Below, piece by piece: positions 24,810 to 33,191 of a stretch of 58,301 bases of DNA (the first letter of the stretch is position 1; each line of letters begins with the position of its first letter). The DNA comes from Mycobacterium sp. 852013-50091_SCH5140682 (GTDB taxonomy: Bacteria; Actinomycetota; Actinomycetes; Mycobacteriales; Mycobacteriaceae): contig NZ_LZTB01000142.1 of assembly GCF_001665685.1 (NCBI RefSeq), positions 1-58,301 of the forward strand, written 5' to 3'. The notes beneath the pieces were generated by a model. That model did no database searches. It saw only the letters and a program-made list of their open reading frames with translations, and was not told the DNA's origin. The translations under genes and the position numbers were made by a program.

Positions 24810-25871
24810 CCACCACGGTGCCCATCCCCGGCAAGCCGACCGACGTCACCCCCGAGTGGCTCTCGGCGGTCCTCGGAACCGATGTACGCACGGCCGAGAC
24901 CACGCCGATCGGCACCGGCCAGACCGGCGCCACCTACCGCGTATCGGTCACCTATACCGACGAAAACCCAGGTTTTCCTGGCACTTTCGCCGTCAAGCTG
25001 CCGTCGCAGGACCACACCGTGCGTGACCGCGTGGCCATCGGCTACCGCTCCGAGCATGCGTTCTACACCACTGTCGCCGACCACGTGCAGATCCCGGTAC
25101 CGCACTGTCACCACTGCGAAATAGCCGCAGACGGCACCGATTTCGTATTGCTGCTGGCCGATATGGCCCCCGCGGTGCAGGGTGATCAGATCGCGGGGTG
25201 CACCCAGGCCGAGGCGACGCTGGCGGTCCGCGCCCTGGCCGCCTTGCACGGCCCGACCTGGTGCGACCCGCGGTGGACGAACTTCCCCGGCATCGTGATG
25301 CCCAAGCCCGAACCCGCTGCGGCCAACGGTTTCGGCGACATCGCCAAGATGGCCACCGATATCACGTTGGACCGGCTCGGCGAGCGGATGAGCGGCGAGA
25401 ATCGCGACACCATGCGGGCCGCGATGTCGGTGGTGACGCCGTGGTTGCTGGCCGCACCCGACCGGTTCGCAGTGCTGCACGGCGACTATCGGTTGGACAA
25501 CATGCTGTTCGATCCGGACGGTACCCGCATCACCGTGGTCGACTGGCAGACGCTGGGTTCGGGCCTGCCGACACGTGATCTGTCGTACTTCACCGCCACC
25601 AGTCTCTGCCCGGAAGTCCGGGCCGCGGCCGAAGCCGAGCTCGTCGATGAATACCACCAGGCCCTGCAGGTTCACGGTGTCACCGGATACGACCGCGAAA
25701 GTTGTTGGTACGACTAGGTTGGGCATGTTGCAGGCCCCGCTGATCACCGTACTGGGCTGTGCGTTCGCGACTTCCACCGAACGCGGCGACGACATGATGG
25801 TGGTGATGGCCGAACGCGGCTGCCAGGCCATCCGCGAGCTCGGCACGCTGGAGTTGATCAACGCGCTCTGA
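24806..25871 (+). pseudogene. Phosphotransferase (APH/ecdysteroid-kinase-like), frameshifted near the C-terminus
   Basis: A kinase-fold small-molecule phosphotransferase starting at GTG 24806. Residues 1-303 contain the catalytic loop HGDYRLDN (His225, Asp227, Asn232) and the metal-binding Asp246 in VVDWQ. The frame stops at a TAG (25715-25717) immediately after ESCWYD. A different frame continues without gap as RLGMLQAPLITVLGCAF through RELGTLELINAL to a stop at 25871, and that tail reads like the natural end of this family. Two bases appear missing near 25714-25717. The catalytic core is intact, so the shortened product could still fold. This may be a true mutation or an assembly error. The restored frame overlaps cobK by 14 bases, convergently. 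Confidence 0.75.
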
Positions 25872-26592
25872 CCCGTGCCCTGACCCAGTCCGAGGCCTCA
25901 TCGACGGTGGCCACCGCATGCACCCCGACCGGCAGAGGCGGTCGGTCGACCATGATCACCGCCACCCCGGCGTCCGCCGCGGCCCGTAACTTGGGCTCGG
26001 TCATGGCACCGCCGCTGTTCTTGGTGACCAGGGCGTCGATGCGGTACTCGGTGAGCAGGGCCAACTCCCCCTCATAGCGATAAGGGCCGCGCGACAACAA
26101 CAATCGATGATGTTCGGGCAGGCTTTCGAGCTCGGGTTCGGTGACGGCACGAATCAGGAACCACGCGTCGACGCCACGGAACGCCGCGGTTCCCGATCGG
26201 CCGGTCGTCAGGAAGACGCGGGCATAACCGTTGTCCGCCACAGCTTTCGCAGCCTCGGTGTCAGAGTCCACCACGATCGCATCACCGGGCTGCCAGGCCG
26301 GACGGGCCAGCACCAGGTGTGGCAGAGCGAGCTCGGCGCACACCTGTGCGGCGTGCGCGGTGATGGTGGCCGCGAACGGATGGGTCGCGTCGACCACGGC
26401 GTCGATCCGCTCGTCGCGCAACCAGTTCCGCATGCCGTCGATGCCGCCGAAGCCCCCGATCCGGACCGGACCGACCGGCAGGGCAGGCTCGGGCACCCGC
26501 CCGGCCAGTGAGCTGATGATCTCGACGTCTGGATGTAGCGCGGCGGCCAGCGCCCGGGCCTCGCCGGTGCCCCCGAGCAGCAGAAGCCTCAC
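25858..26592 (-). CDS. cobK: Precorrin-6A reductase CobK
   Basis: NADPH-dependent reductase that converts precorrin-6A to precorrin-6B. 244 residues, normal size. It starts with the nucleotide-binding MRLLLLGGTGEARALAAAL and carries VVDATHPFA, the family signature, near 67-75, plus TKNSGG near the C-terminal end. The GTG start at 26592 shares one base with the cobM stop. It is the last gene of cobL-cobM-cobK, all on the minus strand. Confidence 0.96.
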   Translation of the reverse strand: MRLLLLGGTGEARALAAALHPDVEIISSLAGRVPEPALPVGPVRIGGFGGIDGMRNWLRDERIDAVVDATHPFAATITAHAAQVCAELALPHLVLARPAWQPGDAIVVDSDTEAAKAVADNGYARVFLTTGRSGTAAFRGVDAWFLIRAVTEPELESLPEHHRLLLSRGPYRYEGELALLTEYRIDALVTKNSGGAMTEPKLRAAADAGVAVIMVDRPPLPVGVHAVATVDEASDWVRARVRAR

Positions 26593-27347
26593 TAGTGCCT
26601 GCTCCCCCGGCGGCGGTCCGACGAATACAGGTAGCTGTCGGAGAAGCCTTCGGCGGCAAGCACATCACCGACCACGATCACCGCGGTACGGGTGACCTCG
26701 GCGGCGTGCATCTGCTCCGCGATGTCGGCCAGCGTGCCGCGCAGCACGGTCTCCTGCGGCCAGCTCGCGAATGCCACCACCGCGCACGGGGTTTCCGGCC
26801 GATAGCCGCCGGCGAGTAGTTGCGGCACGATGTGGTCGATCTGCGCGGCAGCGAGGTGCAGCACGAGCGTCGCCCCCGGCGCGGAGAGCGTGCGCAAATC
26901 CTCGCCGTCGGGCATCGCCGTCGACAGCGTCGCGACCCGGCTCAGGGTGACCGTCTGCGCCACTCCCGGAACCGTGAGTTCGCGGCCCAGCACCGCGGCG
27001 ACGGCCGCGAATGCGGGGACACCGGGCACGATTTCGTAGCGCACGCCTGCGGCGTCAAGCCTGCGGCACTGTTCGGCCAGCGCGCTGTAGATCGACGGGT
27101 CGCCGGAGTGCAGCCGGGCCACGTCGAGCCCCGCGCGGTCGGCGGCCACCAGCTCATCGACGATCTGGTCGAGGTTCAGCGGTCCGGTGTCGATGATGCG
27201 GGCATCCGGCGGGCACAGCGCCAGCAGGTCGTCGGGCATGATCGACCCGGCGTACAGGCAGACCGGGCAGCTGCTCAACAACCGCTGACCGCGCACCGTG
27301 ATCAGATCTGCCGCACCGGGACCGGCCCCGATGAAATAGACCGTCAC
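26592..27347 (-). CDS. cobM: Precorrin-4 C11-methyltransferase CobM
   Basis: SAM-dependent tetrapyrrole methyltransferase that methylates precorrin-4 at C-11. 251 residues from a GTG at 27347 overlapping the cobL stop by 4 bases; the upstream part of the open frame is a shadow of cobL. The cofactor loop VYFIGAGPGAADLITVRG starts the protein, followed by YAGSIMPDDLLALCP, RLHSGDPSIYSAL and the PGVPAFAAVAA segment typical of CobM/CbiF. Confidence 0.96.
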   Translation of the reverse strand: MTVYFIGAGPGAADLITVRGQRLLSSCPVCLYAGSIMPDDLLALCPPDARIIDTGPLNLDQIVDELVAADRAGLDVARLHSGDPSIYSALAEQCRRLDAAGVRYEIVPGVPAFAAVAAVLGRELTVPGVAQTVTLSRVATLSTAMPDGEDLRTLSAPGATLVLHLAAAQIDHIVPQLLAGGYRPETPCAVVAFASWPQETVLRGTLADIAEQMHAAEVTRTAVIVVGDVLAAEGFSDSYLYSSDRRRGSRH

Positions 27348-28528
27348 GGCTTCACCACCGCCCACTGGGTGACGGGCAGCGCGGGGCGCCATCCGGTGAA
27401 CCCGCCGATCGCGCCACCCTGATAATGCTGATAGCGCCGCAACTCGCCACCTTCCTTCGAATACCACTGCGCCACAACAGCTTCTGACTCCACGGTGACT
27501 GCGTTGACCACCAGCCGGCCGCCGGCGGGCAACCGGTCGAGGCAGGCCTGCACCAAGCCGGGCTGCGTGACGCCGCCGCCGATGAAGACCGCTGACGGCG
27601 CGGGTCCGTCGTCGAACGCCTCCGGCGCCGCCCCACGCACCTGCACCCGCGCGCCGAACGCGACGACATTGGCACTGATGCGGTTGCGGCGCTGCGGATC
27701 ACGCTCGAATGCCATCGCCCGGCAGCCGGGCGCGCTGCGGCACCATTCGATGGCGATGCTGCCCGATCCGGAGCCGACATCCCACAACAGCTCCCCCGGC
27801 CGGGGCCCGAGCGCCGCGAGCGTCACGGCCCGGATCGATTGCTTGGTCAGTTGGCCGTCGTGGTCGAAATCGTCATCGGGCAGGGCGTGCGCGCGACGCT
27901 CGTCGGGCAGATACCGCACCGCCATCACGTTGAGCGCATCGACATCGGCAGGCGGCCGCGATGCCCACTCTCGCGCCGTCGCCGAGCGGCGCAGTTCCCG
28001 CGGCCCACCGAGTTGCTCAAGCACCGTCAGTTCCGAGTCCCCACGGCCGGTGTCGGCCAGCAGCTTGGCCAGGGCCGCCGGACTCGTGCTGTCCCGGGAC
28101 AGCACCACGGCCTGGCCACCGCGGCGCACCGCGGTGTGCGGCTCGGCGGTCACCAGGCTGATGATCTCGGTGTCCTGCACCGACCACCCGACCCGCGAGC
28201 ACGCCAGCGTCACCGACGACACATGCGGCAGCACCGTGACCGCATCGGCGCCGTACATACGGATCAACACGCTGCCCACCCCATGCAGCAGCGGATCCCC
28301 GCTGGCGATGACGTGCACGTCACCGTCGGCACCGTCGAGCAGGGTACGCAGCGCGGGCGTCATCGGCGACGGCCACGCCCGCCGGACCGCTGAGACGGTG
28401 CCGTCGAGCAGATCGAGTTGCCGCTTGGACCCGTGCACCACTGTCGCCCTTGCCAATTCGGCACGTACCGATGGCGCGAGGCCTGCCATGCCGTCGGCCC
28501 CGATGCCGACCACGATGATGCGGCTCAT
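27344..28528 (-). CDS. cobL: Precorrin-6Y C5,15-methyltransferase (decarboxylating) CobL
   Basis: Two-domain enzyme that methylates precorrin-6B at C-5 and C-15 and removes the acetate carboxyl at C-12. 394 residues from the ATG at 28528, with an AGGGGG ribosome site. The N-terminal CbiE-like domain starts IIVVGIGADGMAGL and has VIASGDPLLHGVG. The C-terminal CbiT-like domain (from about 215) has the class I methyltransferase loop LLWDVGSGSGSIAIEW. It is the first gene of cobL-cobM-cobK. Confidence 0.96.
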   Translation of the reverse strand: MSRIIVVGIGADGMAGLAPSVRAELARATVVHGSKRQLDLLDGTVSAVRRAWPSPMTPALRTLLDGADGDVHVIASGDPLLHGVGSVLIRMYGADAVTVLPHVSSVTLACSRVGWSVQDTEIISLVTAEPHTAVRRGGQAVVLSRDSTSPAALAKLLADTGRGDSELTVLEQLGGPRELRRSATAREWASRPPADVDALNVMAVRYLPDERRAHALPDDDFDHDGQLTKQSIRAVTLAALGPRPGELLWDVGSGSGSIAIEWCRSAPGCRAMAFERDPQRRNRISANVVAFGARVQVRGAAPEAFDDGPAPSAVFIGGGVTQPGLVQACLDRLPAGGRLVVNAVTVESEAVVAQWYSKEGGELRRYQHYQGGAIGGFTGWRPALPVTQWAVVKP

Positions 28529-28556
28529 CTGTGCCCCCTGCTCTTCGCGCAAGCGC

Positions 28557-29324
28557 TCATCGCGGCATCCTGCGCCAGATCGCGGCCGGGACAAACCGCG
28601 TCACGAAGATCATCGGCCGAATCACCCACGGCACCCACACCGCCCGCTTGCCTGCCGCCAGCGCCGCCGCGGCCGCCTCGGCCACCTGCGCGGGGGTACT
28701 GGAGAACGGCGCTGGGTCCATGCCCTCGGTCATGCGCCCGATCACGAAACCCGGTCGCACGATCAGCAGTTGCACCCCGGTGCCGTGCAGGGCGTCGCTC
28801 AACCCGCAGGCGAACCCGTCCAGGCCGGCCTTGGCTGACCCGTAGACGTAGTTGGCGCGTCGTACCCTGGCCCCGGCGATCGAGGAGAACACCACCAGGC
28901 AGCCCCGGCCCGCGGCCCGCATGCGCCGTGCGAGCTCGGTCAGCAGGCTCACCTGGGCGACGTAGTCGGTGTGCACCACGGCGACCGCGTGCGCGGTATC
29001 GGTCTCGGCGCGGGCCTGGTCCCCGAGCACTCCGAAAGCCAGGACCGCGGTGTCGATCGGCCCGTGCGCCTCTTCGATCGTGTCGATCAGGCCCGCATGT
29101 CCAGCGACGTCGTCGGCGTCGAACTCGCAGGTGTGTACGGCCGCCGCACCGGCGTCCCGCACCGCGGCAGCCTCGTCGGTCAGCCGCTCAGCCCCGCGGG
29201 CGGCGAGCACCACGGTCGCGCCCGCAGCCAGTCGGGTGGCCAGTTCGACCCCGATCTCGCTACGACCCCCAAAGATCACCACAACCCGGGGGGCGGGATG
29301 TGCCGTGTCTGTCGTGTCGTTCAC
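28557..29324 (-). CDS. Short-chain dehydrogenase/reductase (Rv2073c-like)
   Basis: About 255 residues from a GTG at 29324 (another GTG lies at 29339). The Rossmann start is VVVIFGGRSEIGVEL, a variant of TGxxxGxG with the first Gly pair changed to GGRSEIG. The catalytic residues are Ser in VVFSSIAG and YVYGSAKAG (YxxxK form). C-terminal PMIFVTRFVPAAIWRRM is amphipathic and may touch the membrane. Its position beside cobL and an Rv2074-like gene matches M. tuberculosis. The substrate is unknown. Confidence 0.85.
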   Translation of the reverse strand: MNDTTDTAHPAPRVVVIFGGRSEIGVELATRLAAGATVVLAARGAERLTDEAAAVRDAGAAAVHTCEFDADDVAGHAGLIDTIEEAHGPIDTAVLAFGVLGDQARAETDTAHAVAVVHTDYVAQVSLLTELARRMRAAGRGCLVVFSSIAGARVRRANYVYGSAKAGLDGFACGLSDALHGTGVQLLIVRPGFVIGRMTEGMDPAPFSSTPAQVAEAAAAALAAGKRAVWVPWVIRPMIFVTRFVPAAIWRRMPR

Positions 29325-29359
29325 GGCAGCGATTATCACCTGCGCTAGCGTGGAGGCCG

Positions 29360-29788
29360 ATGGCTACGTCACGGGGCAAGGCAACCACCAAGCTCACCAA
29401 TGACGCTCTGGCGTTTCTCACCGAGCGCCATCTGGCGATGCTCACGACGCTGCGCTCGGACAATTCCCCGCACGTCGTCGCTGTCGGTTTCACCTTCGAT
29501 CCCAAAACCCACATCGCTCGCGTCATCACCACCGGCGGATCGCAGAAGGCGATCAACGCCCATGAGCGCGGCGTCGCGGTGCTCAGCCAGGTCGACGGCG
29601 CCCGCTGGCTGTCGCTGGAGGGCAAGTCGACCGTCAGCACCGAGACCGATGCGGTGCGCGACGCCGAACTCCGGTACGCGCAGCGCTACCGCACCCCGCG
29701 GGTCAATCCCCGCCGCGTCGTGATCGAGGTTCGCGTCGAGCGCGTGCTCGGCTCGTCCGATCTGCTGGACCGCAGCGGCGGCGAGTAA
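29360..29788 (+). CDS. F420-dependent biliverdin reductase-like protein (Rv2074-type)
   Basis: 142 residues of the split-barrel F420-binding family, with GGAGG just upstream of the ATG at 29360. LTERHLAMLTTLRSDNSPHVVAVGFTFD and TTGGSQKAINAHERG form the cofactor site, and the C-terminal RYRTPRVNPRRVVIEVRVERV completes the barrel. The closest named protein is M. tuberculosis Rv2074, shown to reduce biliverdin with F420; gene order is also shared. Function here is by homology and synteny only. Confidence 0.82.
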   Translation: MATSRGKATTKLTNDALAFLTERHLAMLTTLRSDNSPHVVAVGFTFDPKTHIARVITTGGSQKAINAHERGVAVLSQVDGARWLSLEGKSTVSTETDAVRDAELRYAQRYRTPRVNPRRVVIEVRVERVLGSSDLLDRSGGE

Positions 29789-29799
29789 CCCGGCGGCGC

Positions 29800-30921
29800 T
29801 CAGCCCTCAGGCACCACGATCAGCTCGTGCGGCTGGTTGTTCACCGATTCCGCGCCGTCGGCCGTGACGATCACGATGTCCTCGATACGCGCCCCCCACT
29901 GCCCCGGGAAGTACACCCCCGGCTCGACGCTGAACGCCATGCCCGCCTCCAGCGGCAGGTCGTTGCCGGCCACGATGTAGGGCTCCTCGTGCACTGACAG
30001 CCCGATACCGTGGCCGGTGCGGTGCACGAAGGCCTCCGCCAGGCCCTCGGCGGCCAGCACGTCGCGGGCGGCCGCATCGACCTGTTCGGCGGTGACGCCG
30101 GGCCGCACCGCCGCCACCGCGGCCTGCTGTGCGCGCTGCAGCACCGTGTAGCGGCGCGCCACCTCCGGATCCGGCTCGCCGATGCTGTACGTGCGGGTGC
30201 AGTCGGAGTTGTAGCCCGGCTGGTACGGCCCGCCGATGTCGACGACGACGATGTCGCCCGCCTGCAGTTCGCGGTCGGAGCACTCGTGATGCGGGTCGGC
30301 ACCGTTGGGCCCGGAGCCGACGATGATGAACGCGACCTCCGAATGCCCTTCGGCCACAATGGCTTCGGCGATGTCAGCAGCCACGTCGGCCTCCGTGCGG
30401 CCGGGCACCAGGAATTCGGGCACCCGGGCATGCACGCGGTCGATGGCCGCCCCGGCCTTGCGCAGCGCGTCGATCTCGGCGCCGTCCTTGATCATTCGCA
30501 ACCGGCGCAGCACATCGGTGGCCAGTACCGGCACCACCCCGAGCAGTTCGGTCAGCGGCAGCAGGTGCAGCGCAGGCATGGCATCGGTGACGGCGACGGC
30601 CTGTCCCCCGAGCGCGTCCACGACCATCCGGTACGGATCCTCGCCGTCGACCCAATCCCGCACTGTCACACCGAGTTCCGGGACTGCCGACTCCTTGAGC
30701 GCGGCCAGCTCCAGGCGCGGCACCACCACCGTCGGCTCGCCCTGCGCGGGCAATACCAGCGCGGTCAGCCGCTCGAAGGTCTGCGCCCGCGAGCCGATCA
30801 GGTAGCGCAAGTCGTAGCCGGGCGTGATGACCAGCCCGGCCAGGCCCGCCTCACCCGCGGCGGCGGCCGCCGCGGAAAGCCGGTGGGCGTAGACGTCGGT
30901 GCTGAATCGGCTGAGGGTCAT
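29800..30921 (-). CDS. pepE: Xaa-Pro dipeptidase/aminopeptidase PepE
   Basis: Cytoplasmic M24-family metallopeptidase that cleaves dipeptides or peptides with proline in the second position. 373 residues from the ATG at 30921. The creatinase-like N-terminal domain is followed by the pita-bread catalytic domain. Metal ligands are visible as VVVDIGG and YNSDCTRTY (two Asp), RTGHGIGLSVHEEPY (His), and Glu in FSVEPGVYFPG and ARIEDIVIV. It corresponds to Rv2089c. The frame upstream of 30921 is a shadow of the VOC gene. It starts 11 bases after that gene. Confidence 0.93.
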   Translation of the reverse strand: MTLSRFSTDVYAHRLSAAAAAAGEAGLAGLVITPGYDLRYLIGSRAQTFERLTALVLPAQGEPTVVVPRLELAALKESAVPELGVTVRDWVDGEDPYRMVVDALGGQAVAVTDAMPALHLLPLTELLGVVPVLATDVLRRLRMIKDGAEIDALRKAGAAIDRVHARVPEFLVPGRTEADVAADIAEAIVAEGHSEVAFIIVGSGPNGADPHHECSDRELQAGDIVVVDIGGPYQPGYNSDCTRTYSIGEPDPEVARRYTVLQRAQQAAVAAVRPGVTAEQVDAAARDVLAAEGLAEAFVHRTGHGIGLSVHEEPYIVAGNDLPLEAGMAFSVEPGVYFPGQWGARIEDIVIVTADGAESVNNQPHELIVVPEG

Positions 30922-30932
30922 GGTGCTCGAGG

Positions 30933-31328
30933 CTAGTGGTGCGCCTGATAGCTGGCGACCTCGACCAGGTTGCCGTCGGGATCGCGGCAATAGTGTGAGG
31001 TCATCGGCCCGAGCGCGCCGGTCTTGGGGACCGGGCCGTCGATGATCTGAACCCCGCACGCTGCGAGATGCTCGCCGACCGCGGAAGCGTCGACGTCGGC
31101 GATGAAGCACAGATCCAACGAGCCGGGCGCATCGACGACGCCGGTGACCCAGTTCGGTGAACCCGTCGGCCGCACGTTGATCTTCTGATTCCCGAACACC
31201 AAGGCGATGCGGCCCGCGCCGAACACCTCTTTGCGCATGCCTAGGACCCGCTCGTAGAAGTCGACCGTGGCCTCGACGTCGCGACAGTTCAGGACGACAT
31301 GGTCAATACGGTTGACGGCGAAGGACAT
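30933..31328 (-). CDS. VOC family protein (glyoxalase/bleomycin-resistance fold)
   Basis: 131 residues made of two betaalphabetabetabeta modules. IDHVVLNCRDVEATVDFYERVLGM is the module-1 start, and HYCRDPDGNLVEVASY at the end contains the usual metal-binding Glu. His10 and Glu122 are candidate ligands. Family members include glyoxalases, dioxygenases and drug-binding proteins, so the reaction is not predictable. It is divergent from the exonuclease gene and directly upstream of pepE. Confidence 0.88.
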   Translation of the reverse strand: MSFAVNRIDHVVLNCRDVEATVDFYERVLGMRKEVFGAGRIALVFGNQKINVRPTGSPNWVTGVVDAPGSLDLCFIADVDASAVGEHLAACGVQIIDGPVPKTGALGPMTSHYCRDPDGNLVEVASYQAHH

Positions 31329-31367
31329 ACCTCAGGCTACTGTCGCTGGAATGTTCCGGAGGATTTC

Positions 31368-32327
31368 ATGACCGCCCCCGTCCTGCTCCTCGACGGCGCC
31401 AGCATGTGGTTCCGCTCGTTCTTCGGCGTCCCGTCGTCCATCACCGCACCGGACGGCCGACCGGTGAACGCGGTGCGCGGCTTCCTGGACTCCGTCGCGA
31501 CGCTCGTCACCAACGAACGACCGAGCCGGCTGGTGGTGTGCCGGGACGACGACTGGCGACCGCAATGGCGCGTGGAGCTGGTGCCGTCGTACAAGGCTCA
31601 CCGCGTGGCAGAACCCGAGCCCGACGGGATACCGGATATCGAGGAAGTGCCCGACGAGCTGACCCCCCAGGTCGCCATGATCATGGAGTTGCTGGACGCG
31701 TTCGGCATCGCGACCGCCGGGGCGGCCGGGTACGAGGCCGACGACGTGCTGGGCACCCTGGCCACCCGCGAGCAGACCGATCCTGTGGTGGTGGTCAGCG
31801 GGGATCGCGACCTGCTGCAGTTGGTGCGTGACGAGCCGGCTCCGCCGGTGCGGGTGCTCTACATCGGGCGCGGGTTGGCCAAGGCCACGAAGTTCGGGCC
31901 GGTCGAGGTGGCCGAGCAGTACGGGGTGCCCGCTGACCGGGCCGGCGCCGCGTATGCCGAACTGGCATTGCTGCGTGGCGATCCGTCCGACGGGCTGCCC
32001 GGGGTGGCCGGGATCGGCGAGAAGACCGCGGCGACGCTGCTGGCCCAGCACGGTTCATTGGCCGCGATCCAGGCCGCCGCACAGGACACCGCGGTGTCGA
32101 TGTCCAAGTCGCACCGCGCCAAACTGCTTGCCGCCGCCGACTACATCGCAGCGGCCGAGCCGGTCGTGCGCGTGGCGATCGATGCGCCCGTGACGTTCTC
32201 GACGCCGTCGGATGCGCTGCCACTGGCCGCGAAAGACCCGGCCAAGGTCGCCGACCTGGCCGCGGCGTACGGGGTGACCTCGTCGATCAGCCGGTTGCAG
32301 ACGGCACTGGACCGGCTGCCCGGCTGA
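31368..32327 (+). CDS. 5'-3' exonuclease (Rv2090-like)
   Basis: 319 residues with GGAGGA before the ATG at 31368. It resembles the stand-alone 5' nuclease domain of DNA polymerase I: LLLDGASMWFRSFFG at the start, CRDDDWRPQWR, YEADDVLGTLA, VSGDRDLLQLV and RGDPSDGLPGVAGIGEKTAATLL, giving the acidic two-metal site and the helix-hairpin-helix that grips DNA. It probably removes RNA primers or flaps. The next gene is convergent and only 12 bases away. Confidence 0.93.
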   Translation: MTAPVLLLDGASMWFRSFFGVPSSITAPDGRPVNAVRGFLDSVATLVTNERPSRLVVCRDDDWRPQWRVELVPSYKAHRVAEPEPDGIPDIEEVPDELTPQVAMIMELLDAFGIATAGAAGYEADDVLGTLATREQTDPVVVVSGDRDLLQLVRDEPAPPVRVLYIGRGLAKATKFGPVEVAEQYGVPADRAGAAYAELALLRGDPSDGLPGVAGIGEKTAATLLAQHGSLAAIQAAAQDTAVSMSKSHRAKLLAAADYIAAAEPVVRVAIDAPVTFSTPSDALPLAAKDPAKVADLAAAYGVTSSISRLQTALDRLPG

Positions 32328-32339
32328 TCCGCGGCCGGC

Positions 32340-33152
32340 CTACTTGGGCCGGCCGACCTCGTAGGTGCCGTCGTTGTTCTGGAAGGTCACCGTCACCTTG
32401 CGCTTGGTGCCGTCGACGCTGACCTCGCACGTGAAGGTGTCACCCTTCTTGACCTTGGGGTTCTTGCCGTCGTTGCAGTTGACGTCGGAGACGCTCTTGT
32501 TGCCGTAACCGTTCTCCTCGTCGGTGAGGATCTTGGTCACGCCTTCTTGGGCCTTGTTGACGTCGAGTTCGGTGGTGACGAACCAACCCGGCTTCCAGAA
32601 GCCCAGCACTCCGACGACAGCGAGCAGGAGCACGACGAGGGCCCCGACAACACCGAGGATCACGCCGAGTGAGCGCTTGGATCCTTCTTCCGCACCGGGC
32701 TGGTTGTACTGGCCGAATTGCCCCGGCTGGCCGGGCTGACCGAACTGCGGCTGACCGTACTGCCCAGGCTGGCCGAACTGCGGCTGACCGTACTGGCCGG
32801 GCTGACCGAAGCTGGGCTGACCCATCTGGGCGGGCTGACCCGGCTGACCGAACTGGCCCGGCTGCGCGTAAGGCTGCTGGCTGTACTGATCGGTCGACGG
32901 GTACTGCGGCTGGGCGTAACCCGAGTGGGACTGCTGATAGGCCGAGTAGTCCGGCTGCTGTTGCTGCGGCTGCTGTTGCTCGGGCTGTTGCGACTGTGAC
33001 GGCGGCTGCCAGGTCGGAGCATGCGTGGTCGGCTCGTCGGGGCTGGCAGGCTGCTGCCACGCGTCGGAGCCCGACGACGACTGATCATTACCGGGCTCGG
33101 GCTGCTGACCGGGCCACTGCTGTGCCGGATCAGATCCCTGCGGTCCGCTCAT
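32340..33152 (-). CDS. Gln/Pro-rich membrane protein with DUF4333 domain
   Basis: 270 residues. The first 155 are low complexity (Gln, Pro, Gly, Tyr) with repeated GQPGQYGQPQF-type units. One transmembrane helix follows (LGVILGVVGALVVLLLAVVGVLGFW, about 163-187). The C-terminal extracytoplasmic DUF4333 domain has a conserved pair of cysteines (VNCNDGK, FTCEV). The M. tuberculosis equivalent is Rv2091c. The layout fits a cytoplasmic disordered tail, such as a scaffold or kinase substrate region, attached to an outside sensor fold. Confidence 0.85.
   Translation of the reverse strand: MSGPQGSDPAQQWPGQQPEPGNDQSSSGSDAWQQPASPDEPTTHAPTWQPPSQSQQPEQQQPQQQQPDYSAYQQSHSGYAQPQYPSTDQYSQQPYAQPGQFGQPGQPAQMGQPSFGQPGQYGQPQFGQPGQYGQPQFGQPGQPGQFGQYNQPGAEEGSKRSLGVILGVVGALVVLLLAVVGVLGFWKPGWFVTTELDVNKAQEGVTKILTDEENGYGNKSVSDVNCNDGKNPKVKKGDTFTCEVSVDGTKRKVTVTFQNNDGTYEVGRPK
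32740..32805 (-). repeat. 33-bp coding repeat in the DUF4333 gene
   Basis: Two near-identical 33-base units (32740-32772 and 32773-32805) encode an 11-residue Gly-Gln-Pro-Tyr-Phe block. Shorter, more diverged copies continue on both sides over roughly 32700-32870. Repeat number probably varies between strains. Confidence 0.75.
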
Positions 33153-33191
33153 GACTCTCCTTGATCCTGTTCGCTGCCTGCTGCCGACACC

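Noticed and set aside
25575..25714. Upstream part of the alternate frame at the kinase 3' end
   Set aside because: Only the part after the frameshift point reads as kinase; the upstream residues are a shadow of the true frame.
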